Positions 23,624 through 31,318 of a stretch of DNA of 38,978 bases are shown here, one piece after another; the stretch's first letter is position 1; each line of letters begins with the position of its first letter. The DNA comes from Rhodobacteraceae bacterium UBA6141. Lineage in GTDB: Bacteria > Pseudomonadota > Alphaproteobacteria > Rhodobacterales > Rhodobacteraceae. A program made the translations under genes and the position numbers. The notes beneath the pieces were generated by a model. It did not search any database. It saw nothing but the letters and a program-made list of their open reading frames with translations, and was not told where the DNA came from. The stretch is taken from NCBI GenBank assembly GCA_002423245.1, contig DIVD01000021.1:66285-105262 (forward strand), read 5' to 3'.

Positions 23624-23647
23624 ATGACCATGACCATGACCATGACC
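23621..23647 (+). repeat. Hexanucleotide repeat giving four start codons for hemJ
   Basis: A period-six tract with four full ATGACC units (23624-23647), preceded by half a unit. It puts ATG at 23624, 23630, 23636 and 23642, all in frame. The N-terminus reads MTMTMTMTD from the first. Confidence 0.95.
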
Positions 23648-24094
23648 GATCTGCTCGCCACGCTTTATCCCTGGATCAAGGCGCTGCACATCATGGCGGT
23701 GCTGACCTGGATGGCGGGGATCTTCTACCTGCCGCGCCTGTTCGTCTATCACGCCGAACGCGGCAGCAACGGCGCGGCAGAGCCGGACGCCTCGTTGCGG
23801 ATGATGGAGGGCAAGCTGCTTCGCTACATCATGAACCCGTCGCTGATCGCCGTGTGGCTGTTCGGTCTGATGCTGGTGTTCACGCCCGGCATCGTGGACT
23901 GGTCCAGCATCTGGCCCTGGACCAAGGCCGCCGGCGTGATCGGCATGACCTGGCTGCACATGTGGCTGGCCGCGCGGTGCAAGGAGTTTGCGGCCGGGAC
24001 CAACAGCCGCAAGGGCCGCACCTACCGGATGATGAACGAGCTGCCGACGGTGCTGATGGTGGTGATCGTGCTCTCGGTCGTGCTGAAGTTCTGA
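23624..24094 (+). CDS. hemJ: HemJ, oxygen-independent-type protoporphyrinogen IX oxidase
   Basis: Membrane enzyme converting protoporphyrinogen IX to protoporphyrin IX, the penultimate step of heme synthesis, in bacteria that lack HemY/HemG. The protein of up to 156 residues has about four membrane spans. It carries the family opening IKALHIMAVLTWMAGIFYLPRLFVYH (about 19-44), with the conserved histidine and Pro-Arg, then YIMNPSLIAVWLFGLML, WTKAAGVIGMTWLHMW and a final NELPTVLMVVIVLSVV. The exact start is uncertain because four tandem ATGs occur; GAGG at 23611-23614 favours the first. It lies just right of oriC and upstream of rho. Confidence 0.92.
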   Translation: MTMTMTMTDLLATLYPWIKALHIMAVLTWMAGIFYLPRLFVYHAERGSNGAAEPDASLRMMEGKLLRYIMNPSLIAVWLFGLMLVFTPGIVDWSSIWPWTKAAGVIGMTWLHMWLAARCKEFAAGTNSRKGRTYRMMNELPTVLMVVIVLSVVLKF

Positions 24095-24099
24095 TTTTG

Positions 24100-24128
24100 T
24101 TGACTCGGGGCCGTATCGGGCTTATGTG
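24100..24128 (+). promoter_or_regulatory. Candidate promoter of rho
   Basis: TTGACT (24100-24105), 17-bp spacer, TATGTG (24123-24128), in the 124-bp gap after hemJ. The -35 matches 5 of 6; the -10 is poor, as is common in GC-rich alphaproteobacteria. It would give a leader of nearly 90 nt, and rho leaders are often autoregulatory. Confidence 0.35.
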
Positions 24129-24218
24129 ACGCCCTCAGCGGGGCCGTCCGGCCCGACGCATCTCCCATTCCTTCGCCGCGATGCCCCTTGCCGGGCCCGC
24201 CATCATTTGCCGAGTGCC

Positions 24219-25499
24219 ATGACCGAGACCCAGGAACGCCTGAACCTTGCCGAACTGAAGGCGAAAAGCCCCGCCGACCTTCTGGCGATGGCCGAAGAGC
24301 TGGAGATCGAGAACGCCTCGACCATGCGCAAGGGCGAGATGATGTTCTCGATCCTGCGCGAATATGCCGACGAGGAGGGCTATGAGATCGGCGGCGATGG
24401 CGTGCTGGAGGTGCTGCAGGACGGCTTCGGCTTCCTGCGCTCGCCGGAGGCGAACTACCTGCCCGGGCCGGATGACATCTACGTCTCGCCCGAGACGATC
24501 CGCCAGTACTCGCTGCGGACCGGCGACACCGTCGAAGGCGTGATCCGCGCGCCCGGCGAGACCGAGAGGTATTTCGCGCTGACCAAGGTCGAGGTGATCA
24601 ACTTCACCGACCCGGAAAAGGCTCGTCACAAGGTTGCCTTCGAGAATCTGACGCCGCTCTACCCGACCGAGCGGCTGAAGATGGAGATCGAGGATCCGAC
24701 GATCCGCGACCGGTCCGCCCGGATCATCGACCTCGTGTCCCCCATCGGCAAGGGCCAGCGCGGGCTGATCGTGGCGCCGCCGCGCACGGGCAAGACGGTT
24801 CTGCTTCAGAACATCGCCCAGTCGATCGCCACCAACCATCCCGAGTGCTACCTGATCGTGCTGCTGATCGACGAGCGGCCCGAGGAAGTGACCGACATGC
24901 AGCGCAGCGTGAAGGGGGAGGTCGTCTCCTCCACCTTTGACGAGCCGGCGACACGGCATGTCGCGGTTGCGGAAATGGTGATCGAGAAAGCCAAGCGTCT
25001 GGTGGAGCACAAACGAGATGTTGTGATCTTGCTGGACTCAATCACAAGACTTGGGCGCGCCTTCAACACCGTGGTCCCATCGAGCGGCAAGGTCCTGACC
25101 GGCGGTGTCGATGCGAACGCGCTGCAACGGCCCAAGCGCTTCTTCGGTGCGGCGCGGAATATCGAGGAAGGCGGGTCGCTGACCATCATCGCCACCGCGC
25201 TGATCGACACTGGCAGCCGCATGGACGAGGTGATCTTCGAGGAGTTCAAGGGCACCGGCAACTCGGAAATCGTGCTGGATCGCAAGGTCGCCGACAAGCG
25301 CGTCTTCCCGGCGATGGACATCCTGAAATCCGGCACAAGGAAAGAGGATCTGCTGGTCGATCCGAAAGATCTGCAGAAGACCTATGTCCTGCGCCGGATC
25401 CTCAACCCGATGGGCACAACCGACGCCATCGAGTTCCTGATCTCCAAGCTGAAGCAGACCAAGACCAACGCGGACTTCTTCGATTCGATGAACGGCTGA
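24219..25499 (+). CDS. rho: Transcription termination factor Rho
   Basis: Hexameric RNA helicase that ends transcription by loading onto C-rich RNA. The 426-residue protein has the N-terminal helical domain (LNLAELKAKSPADLLAMAEEL), the cold-shock-like RNA-binding domain (VLEVLQDGFGFLRSPEANYLPGPDDIYVS), Walker A APPRTGKT (186-193), LIVLLIDERPEEVTDM and the Q/R-loop region ITRLGRAFNTVVPSSGKVLTGGVD. The end IEFLISKLKQTKTNADFFDSMNG is standard. ATG at 24219 was chosen because homology starts there; in-frame sequence upstream to 24126 is not conserved-looking. Ribosome-binding sequence is weak (GAG). mnmE follows after 21 bp. Confidence 0.97.
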   Translation: MTETQERLNLAELKAKSPADLLAMAEELEIENASTMRKGEMMFSILREYADEEGYEIGGDGVLEVLQDGFGFLRSPEANYLPGPDDIYVSPETIRQYSLRTGDTVEGVIRAPGETERYFALTKVEVINFTDPEKARHKVAFENLTPLYPTERLKMEIEDPTIRDRSARIIDLVSPIGKGQRGLIVAPPRTGKTVLLQNIAQSIATNHPECYLIVLLIDERPEEVTDMQRSVKGEVVSSTFDEPATRHVAVAEMVIEKAKRLVEHKRDVVILLDSITRLGRAFNTVVPSSGKVLTGGVDANALQRPKRFFGAARNIEEGGSLTIIATALIDTGSRMDEVIFEEFKGTGNSEIVLDRKVADKRVFPAMDILKSGTRKEDLLVDPKDLQKTYVLRRILNPMGTTDAIEFLISKLKQTKTNADFFDSMNG

Positions 25500-25520
25500 C
25501 CTGCCGTCCCGGAGGCGCAG

Positions 25521-26795
25521 ATGGATACGATCTTTGCCCTGGCCTCTGCGCGTGGCCGGGCCGGGGTTGCGGTCATCCGCATCTCTGGTCCGCTTGCCTG
25601 GGACACGGTGCGCGACTTGGCCGGCGCTGTGCCGGAGCCGCGGGTCGCCAGCCTGCGCGTGTTGCGTGAGGGGGGCGAGGTTCTCGATCAGGCGCTGGTG
25701 CTGTGCTTTGCGAAGGACGCGAGCTTTACCGGCGAGGATGTCGCCGAGCTTCACTTGCACGGATCGACGGCAACCATCGCCGCGGTGCTGCGCGTTCTGG
25801 GTGACCGCCCCGGCCTGCGTATGGCCGAGGCGGGGGAGTTCACCCGCCGCGCGCTGGAGAATGGCTGCCTTGACCTCGCGCAGGTGGAGGGGCTTTCCGA
25901 TCTGATCGAGGCGGAAACCGAGGCGCAGCGCAAGCAGGCGATGCGGGTGCTGTCCGGCGCGGTCGGCGCGCGGGCCGAAGGCTGGCGCCGCCAGCTGATC
26001 CGCGCGGCCGCACTGATCGAGGCGACCATCGACTTTGCCGACGAGGAGGTTCCGGTGGATGTGGCGCCAGAGGTGACGGCGCTGCTGGATGCCGTGATCA
26101 CGGATCTGGCGGCAGAGGCGGAGGGGGCCAAGGTTTCCGAACGCATCCGCGACGGGTTCGAGGTGGCAATCGTCGGCCTGCCAAACGCCGGAAAGTCAAC
26201 GCTCCTCAATGCCTTGGCGGGGCGCGAGGCGGCGATCACCTCAGAACATGCCGGCACTACGCGCGATGTGATCGAAGTTCGGATGGACCTTGCGGGTCTG
26301 CCCGTGACGATCCTTGACACGGCCGGTCTGCGCGAGACCGGTGACGCGGTAGAGGCGATCGGGGTGGAGCGGGCTCTTGCGCGGGCGAAGGCGGCGGACC
26401 TGCGGGTGTTCCTGATCGCCGAGGACGGGCTGCCCGAGGGGCTCGCGCCGCTGCCCGAGGATATCGTCTTGCGGGGAAAGGCGGATATGGGCGGCGGCGT
26501 GTCGGGCAAGACCGGCGCCGGCCTGGCCGAACTGATCGCTCGGGTGACGGCCACCCTTGAAACCCGCGCGGCCGGTGCCGCGGTTGTGACGCGGGAACGG
26601 CACCGGCTGGCAATCCTGCGCGCGCTGAAGGCTTTGGTCTCGGCGCGGGTTGAGGTATTGAAGGGCGCGGACAGGGCGGAACTGGCCGCCGAAGACATGC
26701 GCCATGCGATCCGTGCCCTTGATTCGCTTGTGGGCCGTGTCGATGTGGAGCATCTGCTGGGCGAGATTTTCGCCAGTTTCTGCATCGGGAAGTGA
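25521..26795 (+). CDS. mnmE: MnmE, tRNA U34-modification GTPase
   Basis: GTPase that with MnmG makes 5-carboxymethylaminomethyluridine (or aminomethyl) at wobble U34 of certain tRNAs. The 424-residue protein has the folate-binding N-domain (MDTIFALASARGRAGVAVIRISGP), the helical domain with an inserted G domain whose P-loop is GLPNAGKST (219-227), then GTTRD and DTAGLRE, and the C-terminal CIGK with the conserved Cys. The G4 position reads GKAD, where the textbook motif is NKxD, a variation worth noting. GGAGG precedes the ATG at 25521. It is followed at once by mnmG, its partner. Confidence 0.96.
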   Translation: MDTIFALASARGRAGVAVIRISGPLAWDTVRDLAGAVPEPRVASLRVLREGGEVLDQALVLCFAKDASFTGEDVAELHLHGSTATIAAVLRVLGDRPGLRMAEAGEFTRRALENGCLDLAQVEGLSDLIEAETEAQRKQAMRVLSGAVGARAEGWRRQLIRAAALIEATIDFADEEVPVDVAPEVTALLDAVITDLAAEAEGAKVSERIRDGFEVAIVGLPNAGKSTLLNALAGREAAITSEHAGTTRDVIEVRMDLAGLPVTILDTAGLRETGDAVEAIGVERALARAKAADLRVFLIAEDGLPEGLAPLPEDIVLRGKADMGGGVSGKTGAGLAELIARVTATLETRAAGAAVVTRERHRLAILRALKALVSARVEVLKGADRAELAAEDMRHAIRALDSLVGRVDVEHLLGEIFASFCIGK

Positions 26796-26798
26796 GGA

Positions 26799-28673
26799 GT
26801 GTTTCACGTGAAACATTTTGACGTCATCGTCATCGGCGGAGGACATGCCGGGTCCGAGGCCGCGCAGGCAGCGGCGCGGATCGGGGCGCAGACCGCGCTG
26901 GTCACGCTGCGCGCGGCGGATATCGGCGTGATGTCCTGCAACCCCGCGATCGGCGGGCTCGGCAAGGGGCATCTGGTCCGCGAGATCGACGCGATGGATG
27001 GCGTGATGGGCCGCGTTGCCGACAGGGCCGGCATCCAGTTCCGCCTGCTGAACCGCCGCAAGGGGCCGGCGGTGCAGGGCCCGCGGGCGCAGGCAGACCG
27101 CAAGCTTTACCGCCAGGCGATGCGGGCGGAAATGGCGGCGCGTCCCGGCCTCACCGTGATCGAGGGCGAGGTTTCCGACTTCCTCATGGACGGCGCCCGT
27201 GTCGCCGGGGTTCTGCTGGCCGACGGCTCGCGGATCTCGGCGCACTCCGTGGTACTGACCTCCGGCACCTTCCTGCGCGGCGTCATTCATATCGGCAACG
27301 AGCGGCGGCCGGGGGGGCGGATGGGCGACCGGCCTTCGGTGCCGCTGGCCGAGCGTCTCGCGGCGCTGAACCTGCCGCTTGGCCGCCTGAAGACAGGAAC
27401 GCCGCCGCGGCTGGACGGTCACACCATCGACTGGTCCGTGCTGGAACAGCAGCCGGGCGACGATGAACCTGTGCTGTTCTCTTTCATGAACAAGGCGCCC
27501 GTCGCCCGGCAGGTTGCCTGCGGCATCACCCATACCAATGCGCAGACGCACCAGATCATCCGCGACAATCTTGGCCGCTCCGCCATGTATGGTGGCCATA
27601 TCGAGGGTGTCGGCCCGCGCTATTGCCCCTCCATCGAGGACAAGGTGGTGCGTTTTGCCGACAAGGCCTCGCATCAGGTGTTTCTGGAGCCGGAGGGGCT
27701 CGACGATCCGACCGTGTATCCCAACGGCATTTCGACCTCGCTTCCCGAGGACGTGCAGCACGCCTATGTGCGCTCGATGGCCGGGCTGGAAAACGTCACC
27801 ATCCTGCAGCCCGGCTATGCCATTGAGTATGATTACGTTGACCCCCGCGCACTTGCCGCGACGCTGGAGCTGAAGGCGGTCCCAGGGCTATATCTTGCGG
27901 GTCAGGTGAACGGAACCACAGGATATGAGGAGGCGGCGGCACAGGGGTTGGTCGCCGGGCTGAACGCCGCCCTTGGCGCGCAGGGGCGCGATCCGGTGAT
28001 CTTCTCGCGCGCGAACAGCTATATCGGCGTGATGATCGACGACCTGGTGACGCGCGGCGTTTCGGAGCCTTACCGCATGTTCACCTCGCGCGCGGAATTC
28101 CGGCTGTCGCTGCGCGCCGACAACGCGGATCAGCGGCTCACGCCGCTTGCCTTGTCGCTTGGATGCGCCAGCGAAGATCGGGCGCGGGCCTTCGGCGACA
28201 AGATGGAGGCGATGGAGGCGGGCAGGGCGCGGCTGGAGGCGATGAGCCTCTCGCCCTCCGAAGCGGCCGCCGTGGGCATCCGCGTAGGCCAGGATGGTGT
28301 GCGTCGCAACGGTTTCGCGCTGCTGTCCTTCGCCGATGTGGGGTTCGAGCAGCTGGAACGGGTCGATCCCGCGCTTGCGGACCTCGAGCCGGAGATTCGC
28401 GAGCAGATCGCCCGCGACGCGCTTTATGCCAACTACATACTCCGCCAGGACGCGGACGTTCAGCAGATGCAGCGGGATGAAAGCCAGGAGATTCCGCCGG
28501 GCTTCAACTATGCCGATCTTGGCGGATTGTCCAACGAACTCAAGGGCAAGCTGGCGCGTATCCAGCCGCGCAGTCTTGGGCAGGCGGGGCGGATCGACGG
28601 GATGACGCCGGCGGCGATGACGCTGATCCTCGCGCGGCTGAAGCAGCTTGGCCGGCAGCGGGCGGCGGGATGA
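26799..28673 (+). CDS. mnmG: MnmG (GidA), FAD-dependent tRNA U34-modification enzyme
   Basis: Partner of MnmE in forming cmnm5U34 in tRNA. The protein of about 624 residues has the FAD motif DVIVIGGGHAGSEAA, then MSCNPAIGGLGKGHLVREIDAMDG, GIQFRLLNRRKGPAVQGPRAQ, and the tRNA-binding C-terminus. The start is uncertain: GTG at 26799 gives MFHVKHFDV, while GTG at 26808 gives MKHFDV and has GAGGAG at an ideal 8-base spacing; for the first only a weaker GGGAAG is usable. I list the longer form. A perfect parS site (26800-26815) overlaps this start region. The stop overlaps the rsmG start in an ATGA. Confidence 0.95.
   Translation: MFHVKHFDVIVIGGGHAGSEAAQAAARIGAQTALVTLRAADIGVMSCNPAIGGLGKGHLVREIDAMDGVMGRVADRAGIQFRLLNRRKGPAVQGPRAQADRKLYRQAMRAEMAARPGLTVIEGEVSDFLMDGARVAGVLLADGSRISAHSVVLTSGTFLRGVIHIGNERRPGGRMGDRPSVPLAERLAALNLPLGRLKTGTPPRLDGHTIDWSVLEQQPGDDEPVLFSFMNKAPVARQVACGITHTNAQTHQIIRDNLGRSAMYGGHIEGVGPRYCPSIEDKVVRFADKASHQVFLEPEGLDDPTVYPNGISTSLPEDVQHAYVRSMAGLENVTILQPGYAIEYDYVDPRALAATLELKAVPGLYLAGQVNGTTGYEEAAAQGLVAGLNAALGAQGRDPVIFSRANSYIGVMIDDLVTRGVSEPYRMFTSRAEFRLSLRADNADQRLTPLALSLGCASEDRARAFGDKMEAMEAGRARLEAMSLSPSEAAAVGIRVGQDGVRRNGFALLSFADVGFEQLERVDPALADLEPEIREQIARDALYANYILRQDADVQQMQRDESQEIPPGFNYADLGGLSNELKGKLARIQPRSLGQAGRIDGMTPAAMTLILARLKQLGRQRAAG
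26800..26815. promoter_or_regulatory. parS centromere site 1 (ParB-binding)
   Basis: TGTTTCACGTGAAACA, a perfect 16-bp palindrome identical to the bacterial parS consensus. It lies 3.2 kb from oriC, over the mnmG translation-start region. ParB loads here and spreads; ParA segregates the complex. Confidence 0.96.
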
Positions 28674-29275
28674 CTCTTGGCCTGAATGTTTCACGTGAAA
28701 CATCGGAGCGGCTGGAAGCCTACGCCTCCCTGCTGGTGAAGTGGAACCCCGCGATCAACCTGGTGTCGAAATCGTCACTGGCAGATCTTCACACCCGCCA
28801 CTTCGCCGATTCCGCCCAGCTTTTCGACCTTTGCCCGCCGGATGCCCGGCATTGGGCCGATCTCGGCTCGGGTGGCGGCTTTCCGGGGCTCGTGGTGGCG
28901 ATTCTCGCCGCGGAATCGAGGCCGGGTCTGGCGGTCACGCTGGTCGAATCGGATGCCCGCAAGGCCGCCTTCCTGGCGACGGTTGCCCGCGAAACCGGCA
29001 TTCACGCAACGGTGATTGCGGACCGGATCGAGGCGTTGCCGCCCCTTGGCGCCGACGTGCTTTCCGCCCGCGCCCTTGGGCCGCTGCCGCAATTGCTGGG
29101 TTTTGCAGAGCGGCATCTTGCGAGGGACGGCCTCGCGCTGTTCCCCAAAGGCGCGACACATCAGGCAGAGATCGACGAATCCCTTGCGGAGTGGCGCTTC
29201 GAGTTGCAGAAACATCCCAGCAAGACCGATCAGCGCGCGGTCATCCTGGCAATCGAAAGTGTCTCTCGTGTCTGA
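28670..29275 (+). CDS. rsmG: RsmG (GidB), 16S rRNA G527 N7-methyltransferase
   Basis: Methylates N7 of G527 in 16S rRNA (E. coli numbering) using S-adenosylmethionine; loss gives low-level streptomycin resistance in other species. The 201-residue protein has the N-terminal helix EAYASLLVKWNPAINLVSKSS, the SAM-binding ADLGSGGGFPGLVVAIL (63-79), the acidic VTLVESDARKAAFL and LSARALGPLPQLLGFAE. The ATG at 28670 overlaps the mnmG stop. A second parS site forms codons 6-11 (N-V-S-R-E-T), so the protein's N-terminus is partly dictated by the centromere sequence. parA overlaps its 3' end by 8 bases. Confidence 0.95.
   Translation: MTLGLNVSRETSERLEAYASLLVKWNPAINLVSKSSLADLHTRHFADSAQLFDLCPPDARHWADLGSGGGFPGLVVAILAAESRPGLAVTLVESDARKAAFLATVARETGIHATVIADRIEALPPLGADVLSARALGPLPQLLGFAERHLARDGLALFPKGATHQAEIDESLAEWRFELQKHPSKTDQRAVILAIESVSRV
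28687..28702. promoter_or_regulatory. parS centromere site 2 (ParB-binding)
   Basis: Second perfect TGTTTCACGTGAAACA, 1.9 kb from the first and 5.1 kb from oriC, inside the rsmG coding region (codons 6-11). Read in a different frame from the copy at mnmG: here it codes for VSRET, there for FHVKH. Confidence 0.96.
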
Positions 29276-30074
29276 TCCGACCCGGCCTGCGGGCCCCAGA
29301 ATCATCGCCATCGCGAACCAGAAGGGCGGCGTCGGCAAGACCACGACCGCGATCAACCTTGCGGCCGCGCTGGCAGAACAGGGGCACCGGGTGCTGGTGG
29401 TGGACCTTGATCCGCAGGGGAACGCCTCCACCGGCTTCGGGCTCGAGCCGCAGCAACGCGGACTCACGACCTATGATCTGCTGATCGAGGACGCCGCGCT
29501 GCCGGATGTGATCCGCGAGACGGGCAGCGCGAATGTCTGGATCTGCCCGGCGACCACGGATCTGAGTTCTGCCGATATCCAGTTGGTTTCAAACGAAAAA
29601 CGCATTTTCCTTCTGCATGATGCGCTGCGCCAGGCGGCGATCGACAGCTACGGTTTCGGCTTCGTGCTGATCGACTGCCCGCCCTCGCTCAGCCTGCTGA
29701 CCGTCAACGCGATGGTCGCCGCGCATTCGGTCCTGGTGCCGCTTCAGGCCGAATTCTTCGCGCTGGAGGGCCTGTCGCAACTGATGCTGACGATCCGCGA
29801 GGTGCGGCAGAGCGCAAATCAGGACCTGCGGATCGAGGGTGTGGTGCTGACCATGCACGACATGCGCAACAACCTGTCGCAGCAGGTGGAAAGCGATGCC
29901 CGCGAAACCCTGGGGGATCTGGTCTTCACCACGGTCGTGCCGCGCAATGTGCGGGTGTCTGAGGCGCCATCCTATGCCGTGCCGGTGCTGACCTATGACC
30001 CGCTGTCCAAGGGCAGCCAGGCCTACCGGGCGCTTGCGCGCGAGATGCTGGCAAAGATGATGGCCGAAGCCTGA
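29268..30074 (+). CDS. parA: ParA, chromosome-partitioning ATPase
   Basis: Walker-type ATPase that moves ParB-parS complexes apart after origin duplication. The 268-residue protein has the deviant Walker A KGGVGKTTT (19-27), VVDLDPQGNAST, and IDCPPSLSLLTVNAM, as well as VVLTMHDMRNNLS and PRNVRVSEAPSYAVPV, typical of chromosomal ParA (Soj). The start is a GTG at 29268, overlapping rsmG by 8 bases; in-frame sequence upstream lies inside rsmG and is not part of the protein. parB follows after 10 bases. Confidence 0.96.
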   Translation: MSDPTRPAGPRIIAIANQKGGVGKTTTAINLAAALAEQGHRVLVVDLDPQGNASTGFGLEPQQRGLTTYDLLIEDAALPDVIRETGSANVWICPATTDLSSADIQLVSNEKRIFLLHDALRQAAIDSYGFGFVLIDCPPSLSLLTVNAMVAAHSVLVPLQAEFFALEGLSQLMLTIREVRQSANQDLRIEGVVLTMHDMRNNLSQQVESDARETLGDLVFTTVVPRNVRVSEAPSYAVPVLTYDPLSKGSQAYRALAREMLAKMMAEA

Positions 30075-30084
30075 GGAGGATCCG

Positions 30085-30990
30085 ATGACCGAAAAGAAGA
30101 TCGAGCGTCGCGGCCTTGGCCGCGGTCTGTCTGCGCTGATGGCTGATGTGAACATCACCACCGCGCAAAGCCCGCGCGAGGCGCCGCGCCGCGCCGATCA
30201 GCGCGTGCCGGTGGAAAAGCTGGTGCCGAACCCGAATCAGCCGCGGCGCGATTTTGCGAGGGAATCGCTGGAGGAACTGGCGGCCTCCATTCGGGAAAAG
30301 GGGGTGATCCAGCCTCTGATCGTGCGCGAACGGCCGGGCGGAACCTTTGAAATCGTTGCCGGGGAACGCCGCTGGCGGGCCGCGCAACTGGCGCAGGTGC
30401 ATGACCTGCCCGTGGTGGTGCGCGATCTGGACGATACAGAGGTGCTGGAAGTCGCCATCATCGAGAATATCCAGCGCGCCGACCTGAACCCCGTCGAAGA
30501 GGCGATGGCCTACCGGCAACTGATGGACCGCTTTGGCCATACCCAGGAAAAGATCGCCGAAGGGCTGTCGAAAAGCCGCAGCCACATCGCCAACCTTCTG
30601 CGCCTGCTGACGCTGCCAGAGCCGGTGCTGGACCATCTGCGCGAAGGCCGGCTGACGGCGGGACATGCCCGCGCGCTGATCACCACCAGCAACCCGGCCG
30701 AACTTGCCGCGCAGGTGATCGCGCGTGGCCTGACGGTGCGCGAGACGGAAAACCTGGCGAAGGGCCCTGCAAAGCCTGCTTCAGGCGCTGCGCGCAAGGC
30801 ACCCGAGGCTGACAAGGACGCCGATACGCGCGTGCTGGAGCTCGACCTGGGTGCTACAATTGGTATGAAGGTTCACATCGACCACAAGGGAGAGCAGGGG
30901 GGAACCCTCAGCATCGCCTATCGCAGCCTCGACGATCTGGACGAGCTTTGCCGCGCCCTGTCCGCTATGCGCTCGGCCGCGACCAGATGA
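30085..30990 (+). CDS. parB: ParB, centromere-binding CTPase
   Basis: Binds the two parS sites in this window, loads as a CTP-dependent clamp, spreads and recruits ParA and condensin. The 301-residue protein has the N-terminal RGLGRGLSALMAD box that stimulates ParA, the ParB/Srx domain LVPNPNQPRR (46-55) with the CTP-binding GERRWRAAQLA and ENIQRADLNPVEEA, the helix-turn-helix TQEKIAEGLSKSRSHIANLLRLL, and a C-terminal dimerisation region. GAGGAGGA precedes the ATG. Its last 26 bases overlap the convergent DUF454 gene. Confidence 0.97.
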   Translation: MTEKKIERRGLGRGLSALMADVNITTAQSPREAPRRADQRVPVEKLVPNPNQPRRDFARESLEELAASIREKGVIQPLIVRERPGGTFEIVAGERRWRAAQLAQVHDLPVVVRDLDDTEVLEVAIIENIQRADLNPVEEAMAYRQLMDRFGHTQEKIAEGLSKSRSHIANLLRLLTLPEPVLDHLREGRLTAGHARALITTSNPAELAAQVIARGLTVRETENLAKGPAKPASGAARKAPEADKDADTRVLELDLGATIGMKVHIDHKGEQGGTLSIAYRSLDDLDELCRALSAMRSAATR

Positions 30991-31318
30991 ACGCCGCGCT
31001 GCAAGCCAGCGCCAGCGTCTGCGCGCCAAGCGCGTAATGCGGCAGCCGCAGCCAGATGCCAAGCCCGATGCTGACGGCAAATGAGACCGTCGCCCACCAC
31101 TTGCCTGTCAGGCTGATGGCACCCCGCTCGCGCCAGTCGGTGATGGGCGGGCCGAAGACCGGATGCGTGACCAGCCAGTTGTGAACCCGCTCCGACGACC
31201 GGGCAAAGGCGAAGGCCGCAAGCAGCACGAAAGGCACGGTCGGGATCACCGGCAGGGCTGCGCCGACCAGCCCGCAGGCCAGCGCCATCCAGCCAAGGGT
31301 TGCCCAGAGGATCCGCAT
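30965..31318 (-). CDS. DUF454 (YbaN-like) inner-membrane protein
   Basis: A 117-residue membrane protein with an N-terminal pair of spans (WATLGWMALACGLVGAALPVIPTVPFVLLAAFAFARSS) and a later pair (about 73-112). The LP-x-x-PTVPFVLLAAFAFARSS pattern followed by WRERGAIS is the DUF454/YbaN signature. The function is unknown. It starts on the last base of the hemW stop (TGATG), so it is translated with hemW, and it ends 26 bases inside the convergent parB gene. Confidence 0.9.
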   Translation of the reverse strand: MRILWATLGWMALACGLVGAALPVIPTVPFVLLAAFAFARSSERVHNWLVTHPVFGPPITDWRERGAISLTGKWWATVSFAVSIGLGIWLRLPHYALGAQTLALACSAAFIWSRPSA

